64,000 nt of DNA from CAYWXV01 sp964462535 (GTDB taxonomy: Bacteria > Bacteroidota > Ignavibacteria > OLB7), in NCBI GenBank assembly GCA_964462535.1, contig CAYWXV010000007.1:37002-101001 (forward strand), written 5' to 3'. Positions 18,700-27,841 of this stretch are shown here, one piece after another. Each line of letters opens with the position of its first letter. The stretch's first letter is position 1. The notes beneath the pieces were generated by a model. That model saw only the letters and a list, made by a program, of their open reading frames with translations. It was not told the DNA's origin and searched no databases. Made by a program: the position numbers and the translations under genes.

Positions 18700-19350
18700 C
18701 TACTTGGTGTCGGTCTCTTCCCCGCTCTTCTCTTCTCCGTCACCCTCCTCGGTCGTCCCCTCTGGCACGGCGTCCTCCGCCGCGGGAGTCTCTTCGGCTG
18801 AAGGCTCCGCCGGTTCGTCAACGACCTCCGGCACATCGGCAACTGCCACAGGTGCCTCGGCTACCTCCTGTGCGGCCTGCTTGGCGCGGCTGCGCGCGAC
18901 ACGCTCCGCGCGAGAGATAGACCTCTTCGTGCGGAGTCGGGCGGCGTTCTCGTCCCGCTCGAGGTTATAGTCGACGAGCTCGAGAATAGCCATGCGGGCG
19001 CCATCTCCGAGACGCGACCCGAGTTTCACGACGCGGGTGTATCCACCGTTCCGTCCCGCAACCTTCGGCGCAATCTCCGTGAAGAGTTCGCGCACAACGG
19101 CGGTGTCCTTGATATCACGGGCCACGACACGACGCGCGTGCGTGTCGGTGGCGGCACCCCCCTGTTCGGCAAGGTGAGCGCGCTTTGCACGCGATATGAT
19201 CGCCTCGGCGTAGCGACGCGCCTCCTTGGCCTTGGCCTCGGTCGTGCGAATTCGCTTGTGTCGGAAGAGCTGGGTGGCAAGAGCCCGCAACAGGGCGGCA
19301 CGGTGACTTGCCGTACGCTTCAGTTTGCGACCTTCAACGCGATGTCTCAT
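18700..19350 (-). CDS. rplQ: 50S ribosomal protein L17 with long acidic C-terminal tail
   Basis: 216 aa against about 120-130 in most bacteria. Residues 1-130 are canonical L17 (MRHRVEGRKLKRTASHR, HKRIRTTEAKAKE, GDGARMAILELV). From about 135 comes a basic alpha-helical segment, then an Ala/Glu/Pro/Asp-rich, surely disordered tail (about 155-216) ending EETDTK. Bacteroidota L17 proteins often have extra C-terminal sequence, but this one is strongly acidic, unusual for a protein on rRNA. Last gene of the block. Confidence 0.95.
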   Translation of the reverse strand: MRHRVEGRKLKRTASHRAALLRALATQLFRHKRIRTTEAKAKEARRYAEAIISRAKRAHLAEQGGAATDTHARRVVARDIKDTAVVRELFTEIAPKVAGRNGGYTRVVKLGSRLGDGARMAILELVDYNLERDENAARLRTKRSISRAERVARSRAKQAAQEVAEAPVAVADVPEVVDEPAEPSAEETPAAEDAVPEGTTEEGDGEEKSGEETDTK

Positions 19351-19405
19351 GGCTCGGAAAAGGGATGTCTCGTGTAATCGTATTGTTCAGTGCGTCGTCG
19401 TTCGC

Positions 19406-20431
19406 CTAGTCTCGACCGGGCTTGTCGTCGCCCTTGAGATAGCGATCGACATCCATCCCGAACGTGAGGCCGAACTGATCGATGATTGCCGTCAACTCGG
19501 CAAGCGACTTACGTCCGAAGTTGCGGAACTTCAGAAGTTCGTTTTCCTGACGACTGACAAGATCGGCGATCGTGTGAATGTTGGCCGCCTTCAGACAGTT
19601 GTGAGAACGGACTGACAGTTCCAGTTCGTCTACCGGCGTCAGAAGAATTCTCCGAACGCGACCGGCCTCGGCCTCCTGCGCCTCCTCCTGCTCCGCAATC
19701 TGTGTCTCCTCAGCGTCGAAGTTCAGGAAGAGCTGGATGTGATCACGAAGGATCTTCGCCGCGGTGGCGAGCGCCTCCTCGGGAGTGATCGATCCATCGG
19801 TCGTGATGTCCAGCGTCAGCTTCTCGTAGTCCGTCTTCTGCCCGACACGCGTCGGCTCCACCAGATATCGAACATTGAGGATCGGCGTGAAGATCGAATC
19901 GATTGCGATTGTCCCCAGCGGCTGATCGGGTTGAAAATTCTCCTCTGAAGGGACGTAGCCCTTCCCACGGCCCACACGCAGCTCCACCGTAAGGGACACC
20001 CCTTCAGCGAGCGTTGCGATGTGATGATCGGGATTGAGGATCTCGAAATCGTTGGTCGCGTTCTGAATATCCTTCCCCGTCCAGTCGCCCGGGCCGGTCA
20101 CGGTAAATCCGATGCGGGTCGCCTTCTTGTCGACCTGACGAAGGCGCACCTCCTTCAGATTAAGGACAATTTCGGCCATGTCCTCCGTCACACCCTCGAC
20201 GGTCTGGAATTCGTGGAGGACACCGTCTATGCGCACTGCAGAAATTGCGCACCCTGGAATCGAGGCAAGGAGAACGCGCCGAAACGCATTGCCGATCGTG
20301 GTTCCGTATCCTTCCTCCAGCGGCTGCAGGACGAAACGTCCAAAAGTCGCATTCCGGCTGGACTCGTCGACCTGTACCCGTTCAGGCATCTGCATGAACG
20401 AACTCATCGGCGCGGTGATTTGCTCTGTCAA
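19406..20431 (-). CDS. rpoA: RNA polymerase alpha subunit
   Basis: 341 aa from a TTG start at 20431, chosen because AGAGG lies 6 nt upstream; the frame is open to 20485 but that extension has no ribosome site. N-terminal assembly domain with GYGTTIGNAFRRVLLASIPG and VLHEFQTVEGVTED; C-terminal domain (about 265-341) with ELSVRSHNCLKAANI, LLKFRNFGRKSLAEL that binds UP elements and activators. Standard alpha-operon position between rpsD and rplQ. Confidence 0.96.
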   Translation of the reverse strand: MTEQITAPMSSFMQMPERVQVDESSRNATFGRFVLQPLEEGYGTTIGNAFRRVLLASIPGCAISAVRIDGVLHEFQTVEGVTEDMAEIVLNLKEVRLRQVDKKATRIGFTVTGPGDWTGKDIQNATNDFEILNPDHHIATLAEGVSLTVELRVGRGKGYVPSEENFQPDQPLGTIAIDSIFTPILNVRYLVEPTRVGQKTDYEKLTLDITTDGSITPEEALATAAKILRDHIQLFLNFDAEETQIAEQEEAQEAEAGRVRRILLTPVDELELSVRSHNCLKAANIHTIADLVSRQENELLKFRNFGRKSLAELTAIIDQFGLTFGMDVDRYLKGDDKPGRD

Positions 20432-20491
20432 GACTAACCTCTCGCTTTCTCTTCGGTTGATCGATGGATTCGACGTCGTCAGCAATTCAGG

Positions 20492-21124
20492 TTACTTCGA
20501 GTAGAGCTCGACGACCAGCTGCTCGTTTGCGTTCAGCGGTACGTCGGCACGCTCCGGGCTGTTCAGGAGGGTCCCCTTCAGGTTCGCCTTGTCCAACTGG
20601 AGCCACGATGGTACGGATCGCTCGGTCTGTCGACGGAGTGCCTCATGAACAGCATCCAGTCGGCGGCTCTTCGGCCGGACCTGGACGATGTCACCGGGGC
20701 GGAGCTGATAGCTCGGGATGTTGACCGGTCGGTTGTTGACCGTCAAGTGACGATGGAGGATCAACTGACGGGCAGCGGCACGCGAGGCAGCGAGTCCGAG
20801 CCGATAGACCACGTTATCCAGTCGCTGCTCGAGCAGACGGACAAGATTGTCACCGGTCGGGCCGTGCTGGCGGTTTGCCTTTTCGAACATGAGACGGAAC
20901 TGCTTTTCGAGGAGCCGGTACTGGCGCTTGATCTTCTGCTTCTCGCGAAGCTGAAGGCCGTACTCGGTTACCTTCTGGCGACGCATGTTACCCCCGTGTT
21001 GACCGGGAGGCTGATTGCGACGCTCGATGGGGCACTTCTCGGTGTAGCATTTCGCCCCCTTCAGGAACAGCTTCTGCCGTTCGCGACGGCAGAGCTTGCA
21101 TACTGCATCTGTGTATCGGGCCAT
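20492..21124 (-). CDS. rpsD: 30S ribosomal protein S4, zinc-binding form
   Basis: 210 aa. Binds the 16S rRNA 5' domain early in assembly and, in known systems, represses the alpha operon. The N-terminus has four cysteines at 9, 12, 26 and 31 (CKLC, CYTEKC), i.e. the zinc form. The S4 RNA-binding domain follows (RLDNVVYRLGLAASRAAARQ, LTVNNRPVNIPSY). Confidence 0.97.
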   Translation of the reverse strand: MARYTDAVCKLCRRERQKLFLKGAKCYTEKCPIERRNQPPGQHGGNMRRQKVTEYGLQLREKQKIKRQYRLLEKQFRLMFEKANRQHGPTGDNLVRLLEQRLDNVVYRLGLAASRAAARQLILHRHLTVNNRPVNIPSYQLRPGDIVQVRPKSRRLDAVHEALRRQTERSVPSWLQLDKANLKGTLLNSPERADVPLNANEQLVVELYSK

Positions 21125-21202
21125 AGTTCGGTTCGGAGTCGACTCTGTTCGTGTGATTCGTCTGATTGCGGGGCGCGATTCGGACGCGCCTGTGCAGATG
21201 GA

Positions 21203-21592
21203 CTAGACGCGGCGTCGCTTTGGAGGACGGCACCCGTTGTGCGGAAGAGGCGTCTGGTCGGTAATCGTAAGCACCTCCAGCCCGTTCTGCTGAAGCGCAC
21301 GAACGGCAGCTTCGCGCCCGGAGCCCGGTCCCGTGATGAAGACGTCAACCTTTCGGAGCCCCATGTCGAAGGCCTCCTTCCCGGCGTTCTCTGCGCAGAC
21401 CTGCGCCGCGTACGGCGTATTCTTTCGCGATCCCCGGAAGCCGTTGCGTCCGGCGGAGCTCCATGAAAGGACGTTTCCGTAGACGTCGGTGACGGTCACC
21501 ATCACATTGTTGAACGTCGCCTTCACATAGGCGCGTCCATGCGATTCGGCGACAACCTTTTTCTTCCGTTTCTGCTGAGTGCTCTTGGCCAT
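21203..21592 (-). CDS. rpsK: 30S ribosomal protein S11
   Basis: 129 aa. Typical features are the Lys-rich start, NNVMVTVTDVYGNVLSW, the RNA-binding GFRGSRKNTPYAAQ and the C-terminal PHNGCRPPKRRRV. Platform protein of the small subunit; in the usual place after rpsM. Confidence 0.97.
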   Translation of the reverse strand: MAKSTQQKRKKKVVAESHGRAYVKATFNNVMVTVTDVYGNVLSWSSAGRNGFRGSRKNTPYAAQVCAENAGKEAFDMGLRKVDVFITGPGSGREAAVRALQQNGLEVLTITDQTPLPHNGCRPPKRRRV

Positions 21593-21613
21593 GTCTCTCT
21601 ATGAGTTCGGGTA

Positions 21614-21994
21614 CTACTTCTTTCCGGCCTTCTTCTTTCCGGCGACGGTCTTGCGACGTCCCTTCCGTGTGCGGGCGTTGGTTCGGGTCCGCTGGCCGTT
21701 TACCGGCAACCCGCGCCGGTGCCTCAGGCCGCGGTAGCACCCAATATCCATCAGGCGCTTGATGTTCAACTGCACCTCGGCGCGAAGCGCCCCCTCCACC
21801 TTGAAATCGTTCTGAATCACCAGGCGGATGCGATTGACTTCTTCGTCCGAGAGATCGGAGATCTTCTTGGAGGGTTCCACCTCCGCCTGACTGAGGATCT
21901 TCAACGCGGTATCGGGGCCAATGCCGTAGATGTACCGAAGCCCAATTCGTGCGTGCTTCGTACGCGGAAGGTCAATTCCAGCAATGCGTGCCAA
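21614..21994 (-). CDS. rpsM: 30S ribosomal protein S13
   Basis: 126 aa. MARIAGIDLPRTKHARIGLRYIYGIG start, helix-two-turn-helix region, and the basic tail GQRTRTNARTRKGRRKTVAGKKKAGKK that contacts P-site tRNA; the tail is slightly longer than in E. coli. Head protein of the small subunit. Confidence 0.97.
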   Translation of the reverse strand: MARIAGIDLPRTKHARIGLRYIYGIGPDTALKILSQAEVEPSKKISDLSDEEVNRIRLVIQNDFKVEGALRAEVQLNIKRLMDIGCYRGLRHRRGLPVNGQRTRTNARTRKGRRKTVAGKKKAGKK

Positions 21995-22041
21995 CGTCTA
22001 TTGCTCCTTATTGATGGATGTCGTTCCGTTACCAGTCACGC

Positions 22042-22158
22042 CTACCCTTGACGCTGCTTGTGCTTCGGGTTCTTCTTGCAGATCACCCGCACAACGCCCT
22101 TCCGCTTGACCACCTTGCAGTGATCGCACATCTTTCTGACAGAGGCTCGGACTTTCAT
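22042..22158 (-). CDS. rpmJ: 50S ribosomal protein L36, zinc form
   Basis: 38 aa, found by reading the minus strand between rpsM and infA. It begins MKVRASVRKMCDHCK and ends HKQRQG. Ligands for zinc are Cys11, Cys14, Cys27 and His33. Complete, with normal length, in the usual position. Confidence 0.96.
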   Translation of the reverse strand: MKVRASVRKMCDHCKVVKRKGVVRVICKKNPKHKQRQG

Positions 22159-22210
22159 CGTTCTATCGCTGTTGTTTGATCGTGTGTTCTTCCGGTCCAG
22201 ACTCGACAGA

Positions 22211-22429
22211 TCACTTGTACCGATACGTGATCCGTCCCTTGCTCAGGTCGTACGGTGAGAGTTCCACCGTCACCTTGTCCCCCTGGAGGATCCTGATGTA
22301 GTGAATCCTCATCTTCCCTGACATGTGCGCCAGGATCTCGTGACCGTTCTCCAGCCGGACACGAAACGTCGTATTCGGAAGCACCTCCGAGACGACCCCG
22401 TCAACTTTTATCGCTGTCTGTTTCGCCAT
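22211..22429 (-). CDS. infA: Translation initiation factor IF-1
   Basis: 72 aa, the usual length, from ATG at 22429 with GAGGAGA 5 nt upstream. S1-like OB fold: VVSEVLPNTTFRVRLENGHEILAHMSGKMR, IRILQGDKVTVELSPYDLSKGRITYR. Binds the A site of the 30S subunit. The start lies 29 bp inside the map gene, so translation is coupled. Confidence 0.97.
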   Translation of the reverse strand: MAKQTAIKVDGVVSEVLPNTTFRVRLENGHEILAHMSGKMRIHYIRILQGDKVTVELSPYDLSKGRITYRYK

Positions 22430-23252
22430 ATGTCTCCTCGGCGCGCGTCGTCGCCGCATGATTCGGACTCGGCCACGAGGTCAGTACCTCAGCCTTGTCC
22501 GGCCGGATGACGACGGTATGCTCGTAGTGCGCCGATGGCCTTCCGTCGGCAGTCGCAACAGTCCATCGATCGTCAAGCGTTATCACCCTGTGTCCCCCTG
22601 CGTTCACCATCGGCTCGATGCAAATCGTCATTCCATCGATCAACTGCGTGTTCCGGAACTGATGCCGAGCGAATGGGCTGGGAACGAAATTCGGGATCGA
22701 CGGCTCTTCGTGCAGCTTCGACCCAATGCCGTGACCGACGAGTTCGCGCACCACGCTGAAGCCATGCGACTCAACATGCCGTTGAACGGCCCGCGAGATG
22801 TCGTACACTCTATTCCCCTCGATCGCCTGCTCGATCCCCAGCCACAACGCCTCTTCAGTCACCTCCATCAACCGTCGCCCCTCGTCGGAGATCTCTCCGA
22901 CAGCGTACGTGGCCGCGCTGTCACCGAAGTAGCCGTTGTACCGGACACCAACGTCAAGCGAGACGATATCTCCCTCGACTAGCGGGCGGTGATCAGGAAG
23001 CCCATGCACGACCGCGCTGTTGACTGACGTACAGAGCGTTGCCGGATACTCCTCACCTTGAACGACATACCCCTTGAACGCCGGCTCGGCTCCATGATCG
23101 CGGATATATTCTTCCGCCCGAGCGTCCATCTTCTGCGTGGTCATCCCCTCGGTCACGCACTCACTCAACGTCTCGAGCACTCCAGAGACTATCCGGCTGG
23201 CGTGCCGGATGAGTTCGATCTGCTCCGCGCTCTTGACTCCAGGTGATGTCAC
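22401..23252 (-). CDS. map: Methionine aminopeptidase, type I
   Basis: 283 aa. Removes N-terminal Met from new proteins. Metal ligands appear in order: DVGVRYNGYFGDSA (two Asp), GHGIG (His), EEPSIPNF region, CIEPM (Glu) and EHTVV (Glu). VHGLPD carries the substrate-binding His. About 25-30 residues longer at the C-terminus than most type I enzymes, ending in a polar DSDKS tail that overlaps infA. Adenylate kinase, often between secY and map, is absent here. Confidence 0.95.
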   Translation of the reverse strand: MTSPGVKSAEQIELIRHASRIVSGVLETLSECVTEGMTTQKMDARAEEYIRDHGAEPAFKGYVVQGEEYPATLCTSVNSAVVHGLPDHRPLVEGDIVSLDVGVRYNGYFGDSAATYAVGEISDEGRRLMEVTEEALWLGIEQAIEGNRVYDISRAVQRHVESHGFSVVRELVGHGIGSKLHEEPSIPNFVPSPFARHQFRNTQLIDGMTICIEPMVNAGGHRVITLDDRWTVATADGRPSAHYEHTVVIRPDKAEVLTSWPSPNHAATTRAEETYGETDSDKS

Positions 23253-23304
23253 GTGCTATGCCATTCTGAACAGGGTCCAGGGAAATGACCCGTGCTCCAT
23301 GTAC

Positions 23305-24678
23305 TTACTGTCCACCTATACTGGCCGTTTGGGCCCGACCGCGCAGTCGACCCGACTTCATGAACCCGTCGTAGTGTCGCATCAAGAGATACGACTCCAC
23401 CTGCTTCAACGTGTCGAGTGCGACACCGACCATGATCAGCAGACTAGTTCCCCCAAAGAACTGGGCGAAGTTCTGACTGACACCTAGCTGGCCAACGAAG
23501 ACAGGTAGAATGGCTACGAGCGCCAGAAACAGAGATCCGGGAACCGTAACGCGCATGAGGATCCCGTCCAGATACTCCTCGGTCGGCTTGCCGGGACGAA
23601 CGCCCGGGATATACCCACCACTCTTCCGCATGTTCTCAGCCACGTCACGGGGGTTGAAGACGATGGCCGTATAGAAAAACGTGAAGAAGACGATGAGTAC
23701 GGCAAACACGACTGCGTGCAGCGGATCATCGTACTTGAAGTTGCGCGCCATGAACTGACCGACGGCGCTATCCGGAATCACCTGCGTAAGGGAGTTCGGA
23801 ATGAACATCATCGCCTGTGCGAAGATGATCGGCATCACGTTGGCAGTCACCATCGAGATGGGAATGAAGGACGATGTCTGCGACGCTGGGCGCGCAGACC
23901 CCCGTTTCGATGTGTCTATCCTCTTGGCGTACTGAACAGGTACTCGCCGCTGCGCCTGCGTGAACAGGACCACCATCGCGATGACACCAAGGAGCACGGC
24001 GACAATGACCAGTTCCACAATGATGTTACGCGATCCGGATCGCACGAGTTCAAACTCGGAGACGAGCGCAACAGGGAACCTCGCGATGATCCCGATGAAG
24101 ATGATGAGCGACGTACCGTTCCCGATTCCCTTCTCCGTAATCTGCTCACCGATCCACATCAGGAAGATCGTTCCAGCGGTGAATATCGTCGCTGCCATCA
24201 GGATGAACGGGGCGCCGTGCACCGATTCCGGTACGATCGACTTTCCCCCTCCCGCGTCGGCCGTTTGGAGACTTATCGCAATCGCCATTCCCTGGGCGAA
24301 CGAAAGTCCAACGGTGATATACCTGGTGTAGGCGTTGAGCTGTCGCCTCCCCTGCTCCCCTTCCTGCTGGAGCTTCTGGAAGTACGGAATCACCGCGCCG
24401 GCAAGCTGCACGATGATCGACGCGGAGATGTAGGGCATGATGCCCAGGGCGAAGATCGCGGCATTCGAGTAGGCACCGCCGACGAACATGTCGAACATGC
24501 CGAAGAGCGTGTTGCCCCCGGCGAGCTTCGCATCCTTAAGCAACGAAACGTCGACGCCGGGTACCGAGATAAAGGACCCGACGCGGACGACGAGAAGCAT
24601 GAGTCCGGTGAAGATCAGCCGCTGACGCAGCTCTTCAATCTTCCAGACATTCCGTAGGCTCTCAGTGAACTTACTCAT
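23305..24678 (-). CDS. secY: Preprotein translocase subunit SecY
   Basis: 457 aa with ten predicted membrane segments. Forms the protein-conducting channel of the Sec translocon. Recognised by GVDVSLLK, LFGMFDMFVGGAYSNAAIFALGIMPYISASI-type TM2 region, IGEQITEKGIGNGTSLIIF and RPGKPTEEYLDGIL. It overlaps rplO by 8 bp. Needed for export of every signal-peptide protein in this window. Confidence 0.97.
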   Translation of the reverse strand: MSKFTESLRNVWKIEELRQRLIFTGLMLLVVRVGSFISVPGVDVSLLKDAKLAGGNTLFGMFDMFVGGAYSNAAIFALGIMPYISASIIVQLAGAVIPYFQKLQQEGEQGRRQLNAYTRYITVGLSFAQGMAIAISLQTADAGGGKSIVPESVHGAPFILMAATIFTAGTIFLMWIGEQITEKGIGNGTSLIIFIGIIARFPVALVSEFELVRSGSRNIIVELVIVAVLLGVIAMVVLFTQAQRRVPVQYAKRIDTSKRGSARPASQTSSFIPISMVTANVMPIIFAQAMMFIPNSLTQVIPDSAVGQFMARNFKYDDPLHAVVFAVLIVFFTFFYTAIVFNPRDVAENMRKSGGYIPGVRPGKPTEEYLDGILMRVTVPGSLFLALVAILPVFVGQLGVSQNFAQFFGGTSLLIMVGVALDTLKQVESYLLMRHYDGFMKSGRLRGRAQTASIGGQ

Positions 24679-25135
24679 GGAGGTTCGCTGTTCCGCCGGC
24701 CCCCTCGATCTTGGCGCGAGCGGAGGCGGAGAATTTGTGAGCAGTAACCGTGAGAGATGCCGTCAGCTCCCCGTTCCCCAGGATCTTCAAGGGGCCTTTG
24801 CGCCGGGCGACGACACCAAGCGCGTAGAGGTGCTCGGGTCCGACGACGCCGTCGGTGATGTGACCGGCATCCACGAGTTCCTGAAGACGCGACACGTTGA
24901 TCTCCTGGTACTCGACGCGAGCGTGGTTGCGGAACCCGAACTTGGGAACTCGCCGGATGTATGGCATCTGTCCACCCTCGAAGTTCGGAATCTGTCCGAA
25001 GCCGGATCTGGACTGGTGCCCTTTGTGACCGCGGGTCGAGGTACCGCCGAAGCCGGACCCCTGACCGCGACCGACACGCTTCTTCCTGCTGGTCGCCCCC
25101 TTCGGCGAGCTAAGTTCTCCGAGATGATTCGACAT
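24671..25135 (-). CDS. rplO: 50S ribosomal protein L15
   Basis: 154 aa. N-terminal GATSRKKRVGRGQGSGFGGTSTRGHKGHQSRSG-type Gly/Arg tail that runs into the 23S core, followed by GQMPYIRRVPKFGF and the globular domain. Standard order rpmD-rplO-secY. Confidence 0.97.
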   Translation of the reverse strand: MSNHLGELSSPKGATSRKKRVGRGQGSGFGGTSTRGHKGHQSRSGFGQIPNFEGGQMPYIRRVPKFGFRNHARVEYQEINVSRLQELVDAGHITDGVVGPEHLYALGVVARRKGPLKILGNGELTASLTVTAHKFSASARAKIEGAGGTANLHE

Positions 25136-25208
25136 TGTTCTGGCTCTGATCTCGATGTTCGGTATTCAACAGCGAATGCCGCAACCACCACCCGGTAGTG
25201 CGGACGTT

Positions 25209-25400
25209 CTACGCCTGGTCGTCGACAGGCTCTACCTTCACGAGATGGCTCACGACGCGGAGCATCCCCTGGAGATTGTCATTGAGGGTGTGCACCCGAC
25301 TGTAGTTGGGTCGACCAAGGCCAAGCGCTTCAATCGTCCTCTTCTGCTTCTCGGGGCGATCAATGACGCTCTTGATCTGCGTGACTTTGACTCGTGCCAT
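25209..25400 (-). CDS. rpmD: 50S ribosomal protein L30
   Basis: 63 aa, from ATG at 25400 (MARVKVTQIK). The frame is open upstream into rpsE, which is chance. Family marks: IDRPEKQKRTIEALGLGRPN and MLRVVSHLVKVE. Confidence 0.95.
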   Translation of the reverse strand: MARVKVTQIKSVIDRPEKQKRTIEALGLGRPNYSRVHTLNDNLQGMLRVVSHLVKVEPVDDQA

Positions 25401-25407
25401 GACTGAT

Positions 25408-25926
25408 TTATCCTCGGAAGACCTTGCTGACACTGATACCACGACGGCTGGCGACCGAGCCCGCATCCTCAAGGCTTGTGAGGGCGGCCATTGTCGCCTT
25501 GACAACGTTGTGGGGATTGGATGATCCCATGCACTTGGTAAGGATATCCTGCACACCCGCGGCCTCAAGCACGGCGCGCGCCGCACCGCCGGCAATCACC
25601 CCTGTACCCTGCGTGGCAGGCTTCAGGAGCATCTTCCCGGCTCCATACTTGCCGAACACCTCGTGCGGAATGGTATGCCCCTTCAACTCGATTCGAACGA
25701 CCGACTTTCGGGCAGCCTCGGTAGCTTTCGTCACCGCGTTCGCGACTTCGTTCGCCTTACCGAGACCGATGCCAACGTGACCGTGGCCGTCACCGACGAC
25801 AACAATCGCGCTGAATCCGAACCGGCGTCCACCCTTCACGACCTTCGCGGTCCGGGCGATGTTGACGACCTTGTCCTTGAGTTCCAGTTCCGAGGCTTTT
25901 GCTTTAGCGACGTCTCTACGCTGCAT
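25408..25926 (-). CDS. rpsE: 30S ribosomal protein S5
   Basis: 172 aa. dsRBD-like N-domain (VVNIARTAKVVKGGRRFGFSAIVVVGDGHGHVGIGLGKA) and C-domain (AGGAARAVLEAAGVQDILTKCMGSSNPHNVVKAT). Part of the decoding fidelity site. Confidence 0.97.
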   Translation of the reverse strand: MQRRDVAKAKASELELKDKVVNIARTAKVVKGGRRFGFSAIVVVGDGHGHVGIGLGKANEVANAVTKATEAARKSVVRIELKGHTIPHEVFGKYGAGKMLLKPATQGTGVIAGGAARAVLEAAGVQDILTKCMGSSNPHNVVKATMAALTSLEDAGSVASRRGISVSKVFRG

Positions 25927-26008
25927 GAACGTGTTTGGATATCCGTGATCGGGTTCGTACCAGTCGAATTACTCTGACCCCACCGTGCAGAACTGCACCG
26001 CTGCGTCT

Positions 26009-26383
26009 CTACAGGGCGATCCCTTCTTCTCGCACACCATCGGCGACCGCCTTGACGCGACCGTGGAAGAGATACCCGTTGCGATCGAACACCGCGCCTG
26101 CGACGCTTCGCTCCTTCAGTCTCTGCGCCAGGGCGCGACCAACAGCATATCCGACGGGGACCTTGCCCCCCGCATCGGCTGCCAGGAGTCCAGCAACGAT
26201 CTCATCATTCAAGCTGGAGGCGTGCGCTACGGTTGCGCCGGTTGAATCGTCGATGGCCTGCACATAGATGTGCTTCAGACTACGAAAGACGGAGAGACGC
26301 GGACGCTCGGTAGTGCCGGTCACCTTCTTCCTGATACCTGTCTTACGCCGTGTCCGGCGCGCGTACTTACTCTTGGCGCTCAT
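26009..26383 (-). CDS. rplR: 50S ribosomal protein L18
   Basis: 124 aa. Basic N-terminus (KYARRTRRKTGIRKKVTGT), RPRLSVFRSLKHIYVQAIDD, and the end GYLFHGRVKAVADGVREEGI. Binds 5S rRNA. Confidence 0.97.
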   Translation of the reverse strand: MSAKSKYARRTRRKTGIRKKVTGTTERPRLSVFRSLKHIYVQAIDDSTGATVAHASSLNDEIVAGLLAADAGGKVPVGYAVGRALAQRLKERSVAGAVFDRNGYLFHGRVKAVADGVREEGIAL

Positions 26384-26487
26384 GTTGATCTGAATGAAGT
26401 TCCGCCGCTGCGCGGAGTCATCGTTGCATCTGACGGGATTCGACTGACGGGCGCACTGGTGCGCTGTTCGCTCAGGGCCTTGGGCCG

Positions 26488-27027
26488 TTACTTGCCGGCC
26501 GACTTGCCCGCCTTCCGGCGGACCTGCTCACCCTCGTACTTAATCCCCTTCCCCTTGTAGGGTTCCGGTGGACGGAACGAGCGAATCTTGGCTGCGACCT
26601 GTCCGACGAGCTGCTTGTCGATGCCCGAAATGATGATGCTTGTCGCTGACGGTGTCTCGACCGACACGTCCTTCGGCGGGAAGAACATGATCGGGTGTGA
26701 ATACCCGATGTTGAGCTGAAGAATCGGGCCGCGCATTTCAGCGCGATAGCCGACTCCCACGATGTCCAATCGCCGTGTAAACCCGGCAGTGACGCCGTCA
26801 ACCATATTGCTGATTAACGTGCGCGTCAGCCCGTGAGCCGATCGCGACATTGCCTGGTCATTCGGTCGTGTGACCGTAATCTGTTCCCCGTCGATCGCAA
26901 TGTCGACCAGGTCCAGCGGGCGGTACGAGAGTTCACCCTTCGGTCCCTTGACACGAAGAAGCCCCTCCTGATGTGAGATGGTCACACCACCGGGGATCGA
27001 TATCGGCTTTTTACCTATGCGTGACAC
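26488..27027 (-). CDS. rplF: 50S ribosomal protein L6
   Basis: 179 aa from a GTG start at 27027, preceded by AAGGA; homologues start with SRIGKKPI as here, so the longer open frame to 27069 is not used. GEL-type repeats, then PEPYKGKGIKYEGEQVRRKAGKS at the end, the most conserved part of the family. Confidence 0.96.
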   Translation of the reverse strand: MSRIGKKPISIPGGVTISHQEGLLRVKGPKGELSYRPLDLVDIAIDGEQITVTRPNDQAMSRSAHGLTRTLISNMVDGVTAGFTRRLDIVGVGYRAEMRGPILQLNIGYSHPIMFFPPKDVSVETPSATSIIISGIDKQLVGQVAAKIRSFRPPEPYKGKGIKYEGEQVRRKAGKSAGK

Positions 27028-27092
27028 TGTCGCTATCCTTGTCTCTTCTCGATTTGAATACGCGTTCACACCCCAGCCGGGGTCGTCACTCC

Positions 27093-27482
27093 CTACCAGA
27101 CGTAGCAGAGCACCTCGCCCCCGACGTTGCGCGAGCGGGCTTCCTTGTCTGTCATCAGGCCCTGCGACGTGCTGATAATCGCGATGCCGAGCCCGTTCTT
27201 GACGCGCGGCAGCTCGGATGCACCGGCGTAGCGCCGCAGGCCGGGACGACTGACGCGTCGTAGACCCAGCAGCGACGGCGCTCCATTGACATAGCGGAGC
27301 GTCATTCGGATGCCACCCTGCGGCCCTTCATCGATGCGGGAGTAATCGGCAAGGAAACCCTGATCCTTGAGAATCTCCGCAAGACGCTCCTTCAGCTTCG
27401 ATGCCGGAACCTCGACGGTCTTGTGTCGAGCGTTGGCGGCATTTCGGATGCGCGTCAGAAAATCAGCGATCGGATCGGTCAT
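27093..27482 (-). CDS. rpsH: 30S ribosomal protein S8
   Basis: 129 aa. MTDPIADFLTRIRNA start and the signature GLGIAIISTSQGLMTDKEAR followed by GGEVLCYVW. In known systems S8 also represses the spc operon by binding its mRNA at the L5 gene start. Confidence 0.97.
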   Translation of the reverse strand: MTDPIADFLTRIRNAANARHKTVEVPASKLKERLAEILKDQGFLADYSRIDEGPQGGIRMTLRYVNGAPSLLGLRRVSRPGLRRYAGASELPRVKNGLGIAIISTSQGLMTDKEARSRNVGGEVLCYVW

Positions 27483-27544
27483 TGTTCTATCTGTTGCTGT
27501 CCTGTGTGTATGCCTGGGGCTGCAGTCTCAACTGCAGCGATCGT

Positions 27545-27814
27545 CTACCAGCTTGCCTTCCGAATCCCCGGGATCTTCCCTTCGAGGGCCATCAGTCGGA
27601 ACTGGTTGCGACAGAGACCGAACTTCCGGTAGTAACCACGGGGGCGACCGGTAATCGAGCACCGATTGTGCAGACGTACCGGCGAGCTGTTGCGGGGGAG
27701 CTTCTGAAGCGCCTCCCAGTTCCCTTCGGCCCGCAACCGTGCGCGGAGTTCAGCATACTTTTCGACGAGCTTCGCTCGCTTGACCTCGCGAGCGACAAGA
27801 CTCTTTCTTGACAT
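27545..27814 (-). CDS. rpsN: 30S ribosomal protein S14, zinc-free form
   Basis: 89 aa, i.e. the long form without the CxxC pairs of the 61-aa zinc form. Contains the signature NRCSITGRPRGYYRKFGLCRNQFR and ends GIRKASW. Confidence 0.97.
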   Translation of the reverse strand: MSRKSLVAREVKRAKLVEKYAELRARLRAEGNWEALQKLPRNSSPVRLHNRCSITGRPRGYYRKFGLCRNQFRLMALEGKIPGIRKASW

Positions 27815-27841
27815 CGTTCAGGATCGACTCGAGTTGTTGGT

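Noticed and set aside
23716..24657. 313-codon open frame opposite secY
   Set aside because: Almost only charged residues, the expected complement of a hydrophobic membrane protein.
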